Source: Firmicutes bacterium HGW-Firmicutes-3
GTDB taxonomy: Bacteria; Bacillota; Clostridia; Lachnospirales; Vallitaleaceae
Direction of reading: 5' to 3'
DNA length: 43,354 nucleotides
Assembly: GCA_002841435.1 (NCBI GenBank)
Contig: PGZS01000007.1
Span: 1-43,354, forward strand
This document shows, piece by piece, positions 17,921 to 26,452 of this stretch. The notes below the pieces were generated by a model. The model saw nothing but the letters and a program-made list of their open reading frames with translations, had not been told where the DNA came from and did not search any database. Position 1 is the first letter of the stretch, and the number at the start of each line of letters is the position of its first letter. The translations under genes were made by a program, and so were the position numbers.

Positions 17921-18937
17921 TTAACGCCTGACATAAGCCAAAGTTGATTCTCTTTCTATGTAATTTGCTTCAACAATTATATTTCTTTCCATAGATGTGT
18001 TCTTTTCTAATTGATCTATAAGCACTAAAGCTGCATAGTGACCTAGTTTCTCAGCATTGATATCCACTGTTGATATGGTTGGATTATTAAATACAGATAA
18101 AGGCGTATTGTTAAATCCTGCAAAAGCAACACCTAAAATGCCGGCTTCTATAGTGGCCTTATAAGCACCATAAGCAACCATATCATCTGTTCCTACTATG
18201 GCATCTGGACTAATCACTTTTAGCATTTGCTTCATAGCCTCATAAGCCTTTTGTTCTGTGGGTTCACCTTCAACCACCAGCTTATCATCCCATTCGATTC
18301 CATTTTGCTCAAGGGCTTGACGGTACCCTCTTAGGCGATGACGATAAACCGTAAACTGTTGTTCGCCACCAATATAAGCAATTTTTCTATGCCCTTGCTT
18401 AATTAAGCGGTTTACGATATTCTCCATGGCCATCACATTATCATTGTCAACCCATAACACTTTATCCCTTTGTGCTTCCGGTCTTCCAATTACCACAAAT
18501 GGTTGGTTTCTCTTCATAAGCAGCTCTACGCTCTTATCTTGAATACGCGTTGAGGTCAATATGATACCGTCCACCCATTTACTATCCATGTAATGTTTGA
18601 TGGTTTCTACTTCTTCTTCTTCACTTCTGCAGTAATTATACATGATGTAATAGCCTTTTTGTTTGGCATAGACACTAAGACCGCGCATCACCTGCATAAA
18701 AAATGGGTTCTCAAAAACTTCTTCGTCCTTACTCGGTAAAATAAGACCAAGTGTATAGGTTACTCGGTTGGCTAAGCTCCTTGCAATAATATTCGGCTGA
18801 TAGTTCATCTCTTTCATGGTTTCAAAGACACGTTTTTTTGTAGCCACACTTATTTTGGGACTATCCGCTATCACTCTCGAAACTGTGGATGGTGATACCC
18901 CGGCTTTTTTTGCTACATGTTTTATGGTTACATGCAT
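17921..18937 (-). CDS. LacI-family transcriptional regulator
   Basis: A sugar-responsive repressor: the N-terminal helix-turn-helix (TIKHVAKKAGVSPSTVSRVI, residues 4-23) with hinge helix (NIIARSLAN) is followed by a periplasmic-binding-protein-like effector domain (LGLILPS, VIGRPEAQ, AFAGFNNTPLSVF). The start at 18937 is favoured by an AGGAAG site; the track's extra seven residues lack one. 339 residues is normal. The gene is 33 bases after the PilZ gene, within the c-di-GMP unit, and upstream of the GH2 protein. Its targets and ligand are unknown; carbohydrate control of the neighbouring genes is a reasonable guess. Confidence 0.92.
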   Translation of the reverse strand: MHVTIKHVAKKAGVSPSTVSRVIADSPKISVATKKRVFETMKEMNYQPNIIARSLANRVTYTLGLILPSKDEEVFENPFFMQVMRGLSVYAKQKGYYIMYNYCRSEEEEVETIKHYMDSKWVDGIILTSTRIQDKSVELLMKRNQPFVVIGRPEAQRDKVLWVDNDNVMAMENIVNRLIKQGHRKIAYIGGEQQFTVYRHRLRGYRQALEQNGIEWDDKLVVEGEPTEQKAYEAMKQMLKVISPDAIVGTDDMVAYGAYKATIEAGILGVAFAGFNNTPLSVFNNPTISTVDINAEKLGHYAALVLIDQLEKNTSMERNIIVEANYIERESTLAYVRR

Positions 18938-18970
18938 ATTGGCACTTCCTAACATCATTAATTTTGTTGG

Positions 18971-19324
18971 TTACTCTATGTTCTGTTCAACTGTGGCTTG
19001 GTATTCATCCACTTTTTTAGATAGAAATTCTGCAAGGCCAACAAATTCACAACCATATAAGTTGGTGCCATCATAATCGACTTTTCGCACAATCTTGACG
19101 ACACAATAAAAATAATTCTGCTGATCAAAATCAATCCTAGCATCAAAATAATAACCTAACGGCAATTCGGATTCACATTCAAATCCGATACCTGTTCTAG
19201 ATATGTTAATAACATGAATTTCCTTATTGGCCATTGGAATGATTTCATGATCCTGTCTAAATAATTCGTTGATGGCTAGCTCAAGTCTAATCGGTAAACG
19301 TTTGTTTTTTCTTCTCTCTTCCAT
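18971..19324 (-). CDS. PilZ-domain c-di-GMP receptor
   Basis: A 117-residue single-domain protein expected to bind cyclic di-GMP and change a partner's activity. The binding motifs are present: an RRKNKR arginine cluster at the N-terminus (RxxxR) and NISRTGIGF (the D/NxSxxG motif). The start at 19324 has a GGAGA site and overlaps the 3' end of the GGDEF gene by 38 bases, so the two are translationally linked. Cyclase and receptor in one operon suggest local signalling. The output partner is not obvious; no flagellar or polysaccharide synthase gene is adjacent. Confidence 0.88.
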   Translation of the reverse strand: MEERRKNKRLPIRLELAINELFRQDHEIIPMANKEIHVINISRTGIGFECESELPLGYYFDARIDFDQQNYFYCVVKIVRKVDYDGTNLYGCEFVGLAEFLSKKVDEYQATVEQNIE

Positions 19325-20879
19325 TTGGCTTCTCCTCTTCATTCTGTGAATATCGGCAACACCTATTACGACCTTGATTTTTGGCTAGATAGAGTCCTTG
19401 ATCTGCTATATGTATCATTTCATCCGATGTTCTTGGTGATAGATACCTATTATCCGCAACCCCAATACTTAAGGTAACCGGTATCGGTCTTTTGTCTATT
19501 AGCAATGGCTCATAAGCTACACTGCTAATGAACTCATTAGCTTTTTCTTCTGCATCATTAATGTCTGCATCAATCATGAGTACCATAAATTCATCTCCAC
19601 CAAAACGACCAATGATGGAATCAGAATCCAATGACTCTTCACATATTCCACTGATGTGCTTGATGATTTCATCACCAACAAGGTGACCATAAGTATCATT
19701 AATACTTTTAAAGTGATCGATATCCATGATGATTGCCGCTAAATTCCGATTGTTTTCTTTGGCAATACTAAATTCTTCCCGAAGCTTCAAGGTGAAATAT
19801 TTTCTATTGTAGACGCCTGTCAGATAATCCTCAATAGCCGATTGATGAAGATCATCATTTTGTCTCGCCAGTACTTCATTCAGTCGTTCTAACTCATTGG
19901 ACTGTTCTTGTATTTTTCGATTCTGTTCTTCTAGGATTGCATACTGCTCTTTGAGCAAATCCGTCTCAGAATTTTTTTTATTCATATCATACTGAGCTTT
20001 TAGTTTCGCGACGGCGCCTTGCTTTGCGTCGTCCGATAATATGTCGGAATACTCAATATAGTCTTTAAGCTCATAATAAGCTTTTTCAAAATCTTCAGTC
20101 TTGACGTAAATCTCCGAAAGGATTCGTGTGGCTTCGGCAAGTTCTGCAATATAGCCATGTTTTAAAGATATAACCTTAGATGCTTTAACTTGATTAATAG
20201 CCTCTAGATTGTCTCCTTCGATGGCATAGATTTCACCTCTATACATGTAAGCTTCTGCTCTTGAGAAACGACTGCTTCCGGGTTTTAATGCTAAAAAAAC
20301 CTGCTCTAAATGCTGTTTAGATTTTTCAATTTGGTTGGTTCGAAGATAACTTAGAGCCAGATTACCTTGTATAATGGTAAGGAGATCATAGAATCTATAG
20401 GTAGATGCAAGTTCCACAGCCCGCTCCAAATGAGGAATCGCCTGCTCAAATGACTTGGTCGTATTATAAAAGAAACCGTAATTGTTTTCATTTTTCACTT
20501 CTTCTAATTTAAGCTGATGGTTTTTAGCTAGAATTTCTACTTTTTTTAGATAAATCAGTGCTTCCTCATAATCTCCTTGTCTTGTATAAAGGCTTATGAA
20601 AACATTATAAGTCTTAATTAACTCACTAATGTTGCCATCTTCTTCAACCACCTTAGAAAACTCAATGATATAGCGCATCGCACTGATATAATCAACCACA
20701 AAATAAGATGCGTAGGATAGAACTTCAAGAGACTTTCTTTCACTGGCCCTATCTTTCATATTCCTAGCTTTTTCAAGGAGTTCTTTACCAATCTTAATGG
20801 CGCTTCTGAACTTTTCCTCCTTAAATAGCCCAACCATTTCGTCATACATACTATTATTATCCGGAAATACCTGGCTCAT
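19287..20879 (-). CDS. TPR-GGDEF diguanylate cyclase
   Basis: A 530-residue protein with seven or so TPR-like helical repeats (about 15-300), a coiled coil (about 305-345, QYAILEEQNRKIQEQ) and a C-terminal GGDEF domain (about 350-510). The active motif RFGGDEF and the entry motif DYLTGVYNRKYF are intact, so it should make c-di-GMP from GTP. The RxxD inhibitory site upstream of GGDEF is absent. No membrane segment is visible, so it is cytosolic, with the TPR part probably sensing a protein or peptide. The ribosome site is weak. It sits between a degenerate GGDEF-like gene and PilZ. Confidence 0.9.
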   Translation of the reverse strand: MSQVFPDNNSMYDEMVGLFKEEKFRSAIKIGKELLEKARNMKDRASERKSLEVLSYASYFVVDYISAMRYIIEFSKVVEEDGNISELIKTYNVFISLYTRQGDYEEALIYLKKVEILAKNHQLKLEEVKNENNYGFFYNTTKSFEQAIPHLERAVELASTYRFYDLLTIIQGNLALSYLRTNQIEKSKQHLEQVFLALKPGSSRFSRAEAYMYRGEIYAIEGDNLEAINQVKASKVISLKHGYIAELAEATRILSEIYVKTEDFEKAYYELKDYIEYSDILSDDAKQGAVAKLKAQYDMNKKNSETDLLKEQYAILEEQNRKIQEQSNELERLNEVLARQNDDLHQSAIEDYLTGVYNRKYFTLKLREEFSIAKENNRNLAAIIMDIDHFKSINDTYGHLVGDEIIKHISGICEESLDSDSIIGRFGGDEFMVLMIDADINDAEEKANEFISSVAYEPLLIDKRPIPVTLSIGVADNRYLSPRTSDEMIHIADQGLYLAKNQGRNRCCRYSQNEEEKPNGREKKKQTFTD

Positions 20880-20902
20880 CTTAGATACGCTCTCTTCCTT
20901 TT

Positions 20903-21784
20903 TTATTCATAATCTTTTTTAAGCTGTGTCCGAATCATATTAGGATTTATTTGTTTTAAAGTGCCTTCAAACTTGCTAATCACTTTGCTATCATGAATGC
21001 CGTCTGTCATTTCTTTATATAAAACTTCCCATGCATGACCATCCTCTGGAAAAGTTACGCCGTATAAAAATAGTGCACCTCTTGATGGCGTCTCTTTCTT
21101 AATCTGGTCATAGGCTTTCCTTACTTTATTCTCAACTTCTACGAGAAAGTTTTTGGGTGTAAATGGGCATAGTAGCAAGATTTTGTTGGCTTCAAAGTAC
21201 ATCACAATATCTGTGGTTCTAAGCAACAAATTCAAAGCTTCTTTAAACAAAATCCATTGGAGTTGATTTAAACTATGGTATTCCACCAATACAAAAGAGA
21301 GTGGGTAATTGCCACGCATGGCTCTATTGATTTCATCTCTAACCTTATTTATATCTATTTTTATATAATTCTGTATCTGAACTTTATCTTGACTCGATGG
21401 CATTAATAGTGAGGGCTTCTGTGTGTCAAAGAAAGACAAAATCTTTTTGGATAAATGGGTTCGATCCATTGGTAAAACGATGATGTCTTTAACCTTTAGG
21501 GCCAAGGCATCGTCTATGACATGTTTTGAATATTTATGAATCAGGACAATGGAGCGTACATTTTCCGTATCTATACTTCGAATCTGATCCAATGAATCTT
21601 CATAATGGTTTTCATCCAACTCTTGTATATACAGATCTATCTGATCCTTAACCAAGTTGTATTTGAAGCCTAACTCGTTTTTATTGAAAACCTCTAAAAA
21701 ATCATGGCCTTTATTAACCAAAATACTTAATATGTCATTTTTTACCTGTGTTGTATAAATATGAATCAATACTTTCTTTTCCAC
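20903..21784 (-). CDS. Receiver-like protein with degenerate GGDEF-like domain
   Basis: I chose the GTG at 21784, which has an AGAGGTG site 4-6 bases upstream, over the track's GTG at 21844. The 293-residue product has an N-terminal domain with the alternating pattern of a receiver (VLIHIYTTQVKNDIL, DLYIQELDEN, VRSIVLIHKYSKHVID, DIIVLPMDRTHLSKKI) but no clear phospho-acceptor Asp, then a C-terminal half (about 155-290) that follows a GGDEF fold (TDIVMYFEANKILLLCPF at the GGDEF position) without the motif. It probably binds a partner or nucleotide instead of making c-di-GMP. The fold assignments are inference. Confidence 0.6.
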   Translation of the reverse strand: MEKKVLIHIYTTQVKNDILSILVNKGHDFLEVFNKNELGFKYNLVKDQIDLYIQELDENHYEDSLDQIRSIDTENVRSIVLIHKYSKHVIDDALALKVKDIIVLPMDRTHLSKKILSFFDTQKPSLLMPSSQDKVQIQNYIKIDINKVRDEINRAMRGNYPLSFVLVEYHSLNQLQWILFKEALNLLLRTTDIVMYFEANKILLLCPFTPKNFLVEVENKVRKAYDQIKKETPSRGALFLYGVTFPEDGHAWEVLYKEMTDGIHDSKVISKFEGTLKQINPNMIRTQLKKDYE

Positions 21785-21861
21785 AAAATCACCTCTCAAT
21801 ACTAGTTTATCGGCAAATTCAGGTGATTTGTTAAGCAACTTCACTTGTCATCTAGGACAAC

Positions 21862-22782
21862 CTAACCGGTTGTTACCAAGTAACGCTCAGCTGCATAAAC
21901 AGAGATTGCGCCATCTGATGCTGCGGTTATAACCTGGCGTAAACTTTTGACTCTTAAATCACCGGCTGCAAATACACCAGGTACACTCGTTGCACAGTCT
22001 TCATTGGTCTTTATCCATCCTTTTAGGTCTGTCTCAACCTGATCTTGTACCAATCCTGAGTTAGGTTCACTTCCGACAGCAATAAAAACACCACTAACTT
22101 CAATCAACTGTTCTTCATCTGTTAGCCTATTCTTAACATGAATTTTTTCTACTGTTTGTTCGCCAATAATCTCATCCACTTCACTATCCCATATGATTTC
22201 GATATTTTCAATTTTGAATAGATGTTCTTGCAATACCTTAACAGCTCTAAGCTCATCTCTTCTATGAATCAAATAGACCTTTTTACATAATCTGGAAAGA
22301 TAAATGGCATCTTCAACCGCCACATCACCGCCACCCACAACTGCGGTTACCTTGTCTCTATAGAAGGCACCGTCACAAGTAGCACAATAGGAAACCCCCA
22401 TGCCTGAGAATTTGTCCTCACCTTTGGCGCCAAGCTTTTTCCATGATGCACCTGTGGCCATAATAATGGTTTTTGCCTCGTAGCTACCGTCATTCGTTAT
22501 AACTTTTTTAATAGGACTGTCTATGATGACTTCTGAAACTTCCTCACTTAAAAATTCAACATCTAACGTTTCAGCATGTTCCCGAAACATGTTGCTAAGC
22601 TCAAAACCTGAAGTCGCTTTGATTCCCGGGTAATTCTCTATTTCATAAGTGTTTACAATCTGACCGCCTGTAAAGGCTTTTTCCAAAATTACAAAAGAAA
22701 GCTTTGCTCGACTGGCATAAATCGCTGCAGCGATACCTGCAGGTCCTGCACCAATTATAATCAAGTCTAATACATTTTCCAT
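21862..22782 (-). CDS. trxB: Thioredoxin reductase
   Basis: A flavoenzyme that uses NADPH to reduce thioredoxin. The FAD-binding GAGPAGIAAA motif is at residues 11-20, the redox-active CATC at 133-136, an NADPH site GGGDVAVEDA follows, and the C-terminal FAD motif is GVFAAGDLR. 306 residues is normal. GGAGGT precedes the ATG. It lies between a receiver protein and a GGDEF-like protein on the same strand with gaps of 25 and 77 bases, apparently on one transcript. No thioredoxin gene is adjacent, so the redox partner is encoded elsewhere. Confidence 0.96.
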   Translation of the reverse strand: MENVLDLIIIGAGPAGIAAAIYASRAKLSFVILEKAFTGGQIVNTYEIENYPGIKATSGFELSNMFREHAETLDVEFLSEEVSEVIIDSPIKKVITNDGSYEAKTIIMATGASWKKLGAKGEDKFSGMGVSYCATCDGAFYRDKVTAVVGGGDVAVEDAIYLSRLCKKVYLIHRRDELRAVKVLQEHLFKIENIEIIWDSEVDEIIGEQTVEKIHVKNRLTDEEQLIEVSGVFIAVGSEPNSGLVQDQVETDLKGWIKTNEDCATSVPGVFAAGDLRVKSLRQVITAASDGAISVYAAERYLVTTG

Positions 22783-22807
22783 TTATTTACCTCCAATGTC
22801 ATTCCCT

Positions 22808-23209
22808 CTAGTTTAGAGCCTTCTGAATGGCTTCTTCTAATTTTTTTATAGTTACAGGTTTTTGCATAAACCCAACCACACCTTCTTCTAGAAGCTGTGC
22901 CGTAACATGCACCATACTATACCCTGATAGTAAGATGACCTTATTATTGCTATCTACTTGACAGATACTACGATACAGCTGTAGCCCATTCATACCCGGC
23001 ATCATCATGTCCATAATAATAAGGTCAATACACGTCCGGTAATGGGTGAAAACTTCTAAAGCCTCTTCAGGAGATAGGCACAATACCACATTGTAACCCA
23101 GCAGATCCAAGATATCTCTTAGTAAGTTTAGGATAACCACTTCATCATCCACAATCAGAATCGTTTTTTTGTTTAGATCTAGCCCTAAATGATTAAAACC
23201 ATTTGTCAT
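22808..23209 (-). CDS. Stand-alone response regulator receiver
   Basis: A single CheY-like receiver domain with no output domain. After a short N-terminal lead, ILIVDDEVVILNLLRDIL carries the acidic pocket; the phospho-acceptor Asp is in LIIMDMMMPGMNG; LLSGYS supplies the conserved Thr/Ser, and FMQKPVT the Lys. The start at 23209 has a GAGGT site 7 bases upstream; the track start at 23248 is a TTG without one. 133 residues. A sigma-A promoter precedes it, making it the first gene of the long unit. No sensor kinase is in the window. Confidence 0.88.
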   Translation of the reverse strand: MTNGFNHLGLDLNKKTILIVDDEVVILNLLRDILDLLGYNVVLCLSPEEALEVFTHYRTCIDLIIMDMMMPGMNGLQLYRSICQVDSNNKVILLSGYSMVHVTAQLLEEGVVGFMQKPVTIKKLEEAIQKALN

Positions 23210-23273
23210 TTCTTTTACCTCGTAAATTTCCAACCCCATATCTCTCAAATCTACGCAGATGTATTCCAGTTAA

Positions 23274-23302
23274 ATTATACCAATTCAAGTAGGGGAAATC
23301 AA
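23274..23302 (-). promoter_or_regulatory. Promoter of the receiver-trxB-GGDEF-PilZ unit
   Basis: On the minus strand TTGATT (23302-23297) and TATAAT (23279-23274) are 17 bases apart, about 65 bases before the receiver start. Confidence 0.7.
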
Positions 23303-23311
23303 TGTATCATA

Positions 23312-23340
23312 TTGTGTTTTAGCTTTTTTTTGTATATGAT
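23312..23340 (+). promoter_or_regulatory. Promoter of folC
   Basis: TTGTGT and TATGAT are 17 bases apart, about 30 bases before the ATG. It is divergent from the receiver promoter, with only about 10 bases between the two -35 boxes. Confidence 0.5.
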
Positions 23341-23369
23341 AGGATTATTATTCTAAAAAGGAGATTACT

Positions 23370-24659
23370 ATGACCTACCAAGAGAGTTTAGATGCTCTAA
23401 AAAATATAGAAACAGCTCAATATCGACCTGATCATCAAAACAGTCTTCATCTTATGACTTATTTGGATTCACCACAAAATACTTTACCTGTTATACATAT
23501 TGCTGGCACCAATGGCAAAGGTTCCACGGCCAAATATATTCAAAGCATTTTGACCCATGCCGGTTATACAGTTGGTACTTTTTTATCACCGCATATATTA
23601 GATTATAGAGAGTTAATTGAAGACTATGAAGGTGTCATCTCCGAATCCGACTTTTCAGAAGGAACGGATTTGGTGCTTCGTGCCTGCAACCGTATGGTTG
23701 ACGACCTTCTCAACCATCCTACCTTATTTGAATGCCTAGTCGCCATCGCCCTTGTTCATTTTAGACATAAAAAGCATGATTTCATAATCATAGAGGTCGG
23801 TATGGGTGGTACATATGACGCAACCAACGTCTTTGACAAACCATTGATGACCATCATTACCCCTATTTCTTTTGATCATGAACAGTATCTTGGCACTACC
23901 CTTGAAGCCATTGCTGCCCATAAAGCCGGTATCATTAGAGCCGATTCCCCTGTTATAATGGCACCCAATCCAATTGAAGTTGTTATGACAGTCACCAATA
24001 AAGTAAAGGAAGTGGATACTTTTCTATACCTGCTGGATGAAAGTCTCCTGCAAATATCTTTGCTTTTTAATAGTTATAAAAGAAAGCTGTTTAATATCAG
24101 CACACCTTTTTATGCCTATAATGGTTTATCAACCCAGATGATTGGTAGACATCAGGAAATCAATATTGCAACGGCTCTACTGGCTATCCATGAACTCAAA
24201 AAAAAATGGTCCATATCAGATTCGGCAGTAAAATCCGGTATTGCTAACACGACTTGGACATGTCGTAATGAATGGGTGTCTTATAACCCCATGATCTTAG
24301 TTGACGGTGGCCATAATCCTCAAGGCCTTATGGCTGTAAAAGATATATTGGAAACCTACTGTAAAGACAAGGCCATTATTACTGTTATTGGCATGCTTAA
24401 GGACAAAGATTATAAAGCTATGTTGAACTTGGCTGAAAGCTTCAGTCATAAAATAATTCTAACACCACCACGTAGTCCACGTGCAATGACCTTGGATGAC
24501 CTGAATCTATCCCCGAACACAAAAATTGAATGGATTGACCCTTTTGAACAAGCTATTAAAAAAGGGCTTAGTCTTTTAGATAATAGTAGCGTTCTTCTCA
24601 TAACCGGCTCTCTCTACTTGGCATATCCGGCAAAAATGTGGTTAAAAGATAATCTATAG
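23370..24659 (+). CDS. folC: Folylpolyglutamate synthase / dihydrofolate synthase
   Basis: It adds glutamate to folates (and in many bacteria to dihydropteroate) with ATP. The Mur-ligase-type P-loop GTNGKGST is at residues 46-53, followed by TFLSPHILDYRELI (omega loop), IIEVGMGGTYDATN and the second-domain motif LVDGGHNPQGL. 429 residues is normal. A GGAG site precedes the ATG. Its stop codon abuts the stop of the convergent TPR gene with no spacer and no visible terminator. Whether it also acts as dihydrofolate synthase cannot be read from this region alone. Confidence 0.94.
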   Translation: MTYQESLDALKNIETAQYRPDHQNSLHLMTYLDSPQNTLPVIHIAGTNGKGSTAKYIQSILTHAGYTVGTFLSPHILDYRELIEDYEGVISESDFSEGTDLVLRACNRMVDDLLNHPTLFECLVAIALVHFRHKKHDFIIIEVGMGGTYDATNVFDKPLMTIITPISFDHEQYLGTTLEAIAAHKAGIIRADSPVIMAPNPIEVVMTVTNKVKEVDTFLYLLDESLLQISLLFNSYKRKLFNISTPFYAYNGLSTQMIGRHQEINIATALLAIHELKKKWSISDSAVKSGIANTTWTCRNEWVSYNPMILVDGGHNPQGLMAVKDILETYCKDKAIITVIGMLKDKDYKAMLNLAESFSHKIILTPPRSPRAMTLDDLNLSPNTKIEWIDPFEQAIKKGLSLLDNSSVLLITGSLYLAYPAKMWLKDNL

Positions 24660-25577
24660 CTATTTGTCCTTTCTTAAGATTTCTTTTATTTTAGAGGATG
24701 TTTTTATCAGATGCTCAAGCTCCTTATCTTCTTGCATATAGTCTGACATCTCCGGATATTCTTTGAGTATGACTAACAACTCTTTTTCACAGGTAGCCAC
24801 ATCGCCTAGTTTTAGGTAACAACAGGCTCTATTATAGGCCAAGTACACCCCGTCTTCACAATTCTTTATGCCGATACCAAAGACCTTTATCGCTTCCTCC
24901 AACATGCCCATGTCCCTTAAAATAACCCCTTTGTTCAGATAGGCATAACCGTATGAAGGTTCTATAAGGATTGTTTTGTTGAAACATTCCATGGCTAACT
25001 TGTTCTGATGGTTGCGCATAGCTAAGACACCTTTATTAAAGAGCACCATATAATGATCCGGTTCTATCATGGCCGCTCTGTTAATGAGCTCTTCTGAAAG
25101 CGCGTACTCACCACCTTCTTCATGAAGAGCACTCAGATTCACCAGACTCCAAAAGTCTTTGTCATCAATTTCAAGTGCTTTCTGGTAGTTCAGGATGGCA
25201 AGTTCATTCTTCCCCACTTGGTCATAAGCATAAGCTAAGAAAAAATGCGCCCTTAAAAAAGTCGGATCATAAGATATAGCCTTTTCATAATAAGGTATTG
25301 CCTTATCGAAATCATCCAAATGGTCATATAAAATGGCGATACCATAATAAGCCACAGGTTCCTGCGGATCAAGAGCAATGACTTTTTCGTATATATCCAT
25401 CGCTTGATCATAGGCCTCCAGTTCGTCGTAAAGCAGCGCCAACTCCAACATCCATTCCGTATCCCTGATGCCGGCACTTAATGTCTTTTCATATAGGCTT
25501 TTCGCTTTTAGAAGCTCACCTTTATCGTAATGTTGTCTTGCAATGACAATCATATTGTCTCTATGGTATTCTTTCAT
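24660..25577 (-). CDS. TPR-repeat protein
   Basis: About 305 residues made almost wholly of tetratricopeptide repeats, e.g. AMDIYEKVIALDPQEPVAYYGIA, AIPYYEKAISYDPTFLRAHFFLA, AILNYQKALEIDDKDFWSLVNLS and AMECFNKTILIEPSYGYAYLNKG. Each repeat of 34 residues shows the usual W/Y-G-A-P spacing. It lacks a signal peptide, so it is a cytosolic scaffold. The start at 25577 has a GAGG site 6 bases upstream; the track's extra 37 residues are unlikely. The binding partner is unknown. It converges with folC end to end. Confidence 0.85.
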   Translation of the reverse strand: MKEYHRDNMIVIARQHYDKGELLKAKSLYEKTLSAGIRDTEWMLELALLYDELEAYDQAMDIYEKVIALDPQEPVAYYGIAILYDHLDDFDKAIPYYEKAISYDPTFLRAHFFLAYAYDQVGKNELAILNYQKALEIDDKDFWSLVNLSALHEEGGEYALSEELINRAAMIEPDHYMVLFNKGVLAMRNHQNKLAMECFNKTILIEPSYGYAYLNKGVILRDMGMLEEAIKVFGIGIKNCEDGVYLAYNRACCYLKLGDVATCEKELLVILKEYPEMSDYMQEDKELEHLIKTSSKIKEILRKDK

Positions 25578-25671
25578 CCTAATCCTCAGTTTGTTATTCT
25601 TCATACTTGTTTCTATGACACTGTTACCCTTTATTTTATCACATTTTTTCTTAAGCGTCTGATAATTTTCC

Positions 25672-25700
25672 TTACAAAAGTAGAACAATCCTGTTATAAT
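25672..25700 (+). promoter_or_regulatory. Promoter of the DUF624 gene
   Basis: TTACAA and TATAAT are separated by 17 bases, about 65 bases before the ATG. Confidence 0.55.
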
Positions 25701-25766
25701 AATTGAGTATATATAATTTAGGTATTAGTATTTCCTAATTATGAAAAAAACAAAAGGAGATCATCT

Positions 25767-26381
25767 ATGAATTTTTTTTCCCTAGATAGCCCCTTTCACA
25801 AATATGGTTCGATGGTTTTTGATATGGTCATACTTAATTTTTTGTGGCTATTTACCAGCGTCTTGTCTCTTGGGTTTCTTTTTCCACTTGCAAGTGCCGG
25901 CCTCTTCCACGGTATCTATCATGTTGTTATTTTGGAAGAAGGCTATTTGTTAAAAGCATACTTTTCAGTTTTTCAAAAGAAATTACTCCGAAGTCTGGGA
26001 CTGACCTTGATGACCTTTTTACTGTACGGTCTGGCCTTACTTAATATTTGGAGTGTGTGGAGCGGTTATATCGACATTATCATTTTACTACCTATCTATA
26101 TGTTTTTACTTTTTGAAACCATGATTACGACGACTTATTCATATGCCTTACTTGGTGAGACGGATATGACCTTCAAGCAACTTATGAAATATGGTTTTTT
26201 ACTGGCAAACAAGCATCTTGTATCTTCAATAATATGCGTCATCACAATAGTTGCCCTTATATTTGCCACTGGGTTTTCTCTCCTTACACTTTTCTTTTTA
26301 GTTTCACCTGCTTATTGGCTTATGGCGACTGTTATTCATAAAGGTGTCCTATCTAAGTACCATCTCGATAAACTATTATAG
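25767..26381 (+). CDS. DUF624 family membrane protein
   Basis: A 204-residue polytopic membrane protein with five or so hydrophobic segments, opening with the family-like sequence FSLDSPFHKYGSMVFDMVILNFLW. DUF624 proteins (YesL-like) often sit beside sugar ABC importers in Firmicutes, but here the neighbours are a TPR protein and a c-di-GMP enzyme, so there is no hint of a substrate. A GGAG site precedes the ATG. The stop codon lies inside a 15-bp palindrome, and a second hairpin with a T-run follows. Confidence 0.85.
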   Translation: MNFFSLDSPFHKYGSMVFDMVILNFLWLFTSVLSLGFLFPLASAGLFHGIYHVVILEEGYLLKAYFSVFQKKLLRSLGLTLMTFLLYGLALLNIWSVWSGYIDIIILLPIYMFLLFETMITTTYSYALLGETDMTFKQLMKYGFLLANKHLVSSIICVITIVALIFATGFSLLTLFFLVSPAYWLMATVIHKGVLSKYHLDKLL

Positions 26382-26404
26382 GAAAGTACACTTTCCTATA
26401 ATAG
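26373..26404. repeat. Perfect 15-bp palindrome over the DUF624 stop codon
   Basis: CTATTATAGGAAAGT and its exact complement flank a 2-base AC loop. The gene's TAG stop lies in the left arm. There is no T-run, so it may protect the mRNA end or assist the terminator that follows. Confidence 0.8.
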
Positions 26405-26406
26405 AA

Positions 26407-26446
26407 CAAAATCCCCATGATGACCTTTCGGTTCATGGGGATTTTT
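26407..26446. terminator. Bidirectional terminator between DUF624 and GGDEF-EAL genes
   Basis: AAAATCCCCATGA pairs with TCATGGGGATTTTT around a 12-base loop, with A-run and T-run on the two sides, so it can serve both convergent genes. Confidence 0.88.
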
Positions 26447-26452
26447 ATGGTC

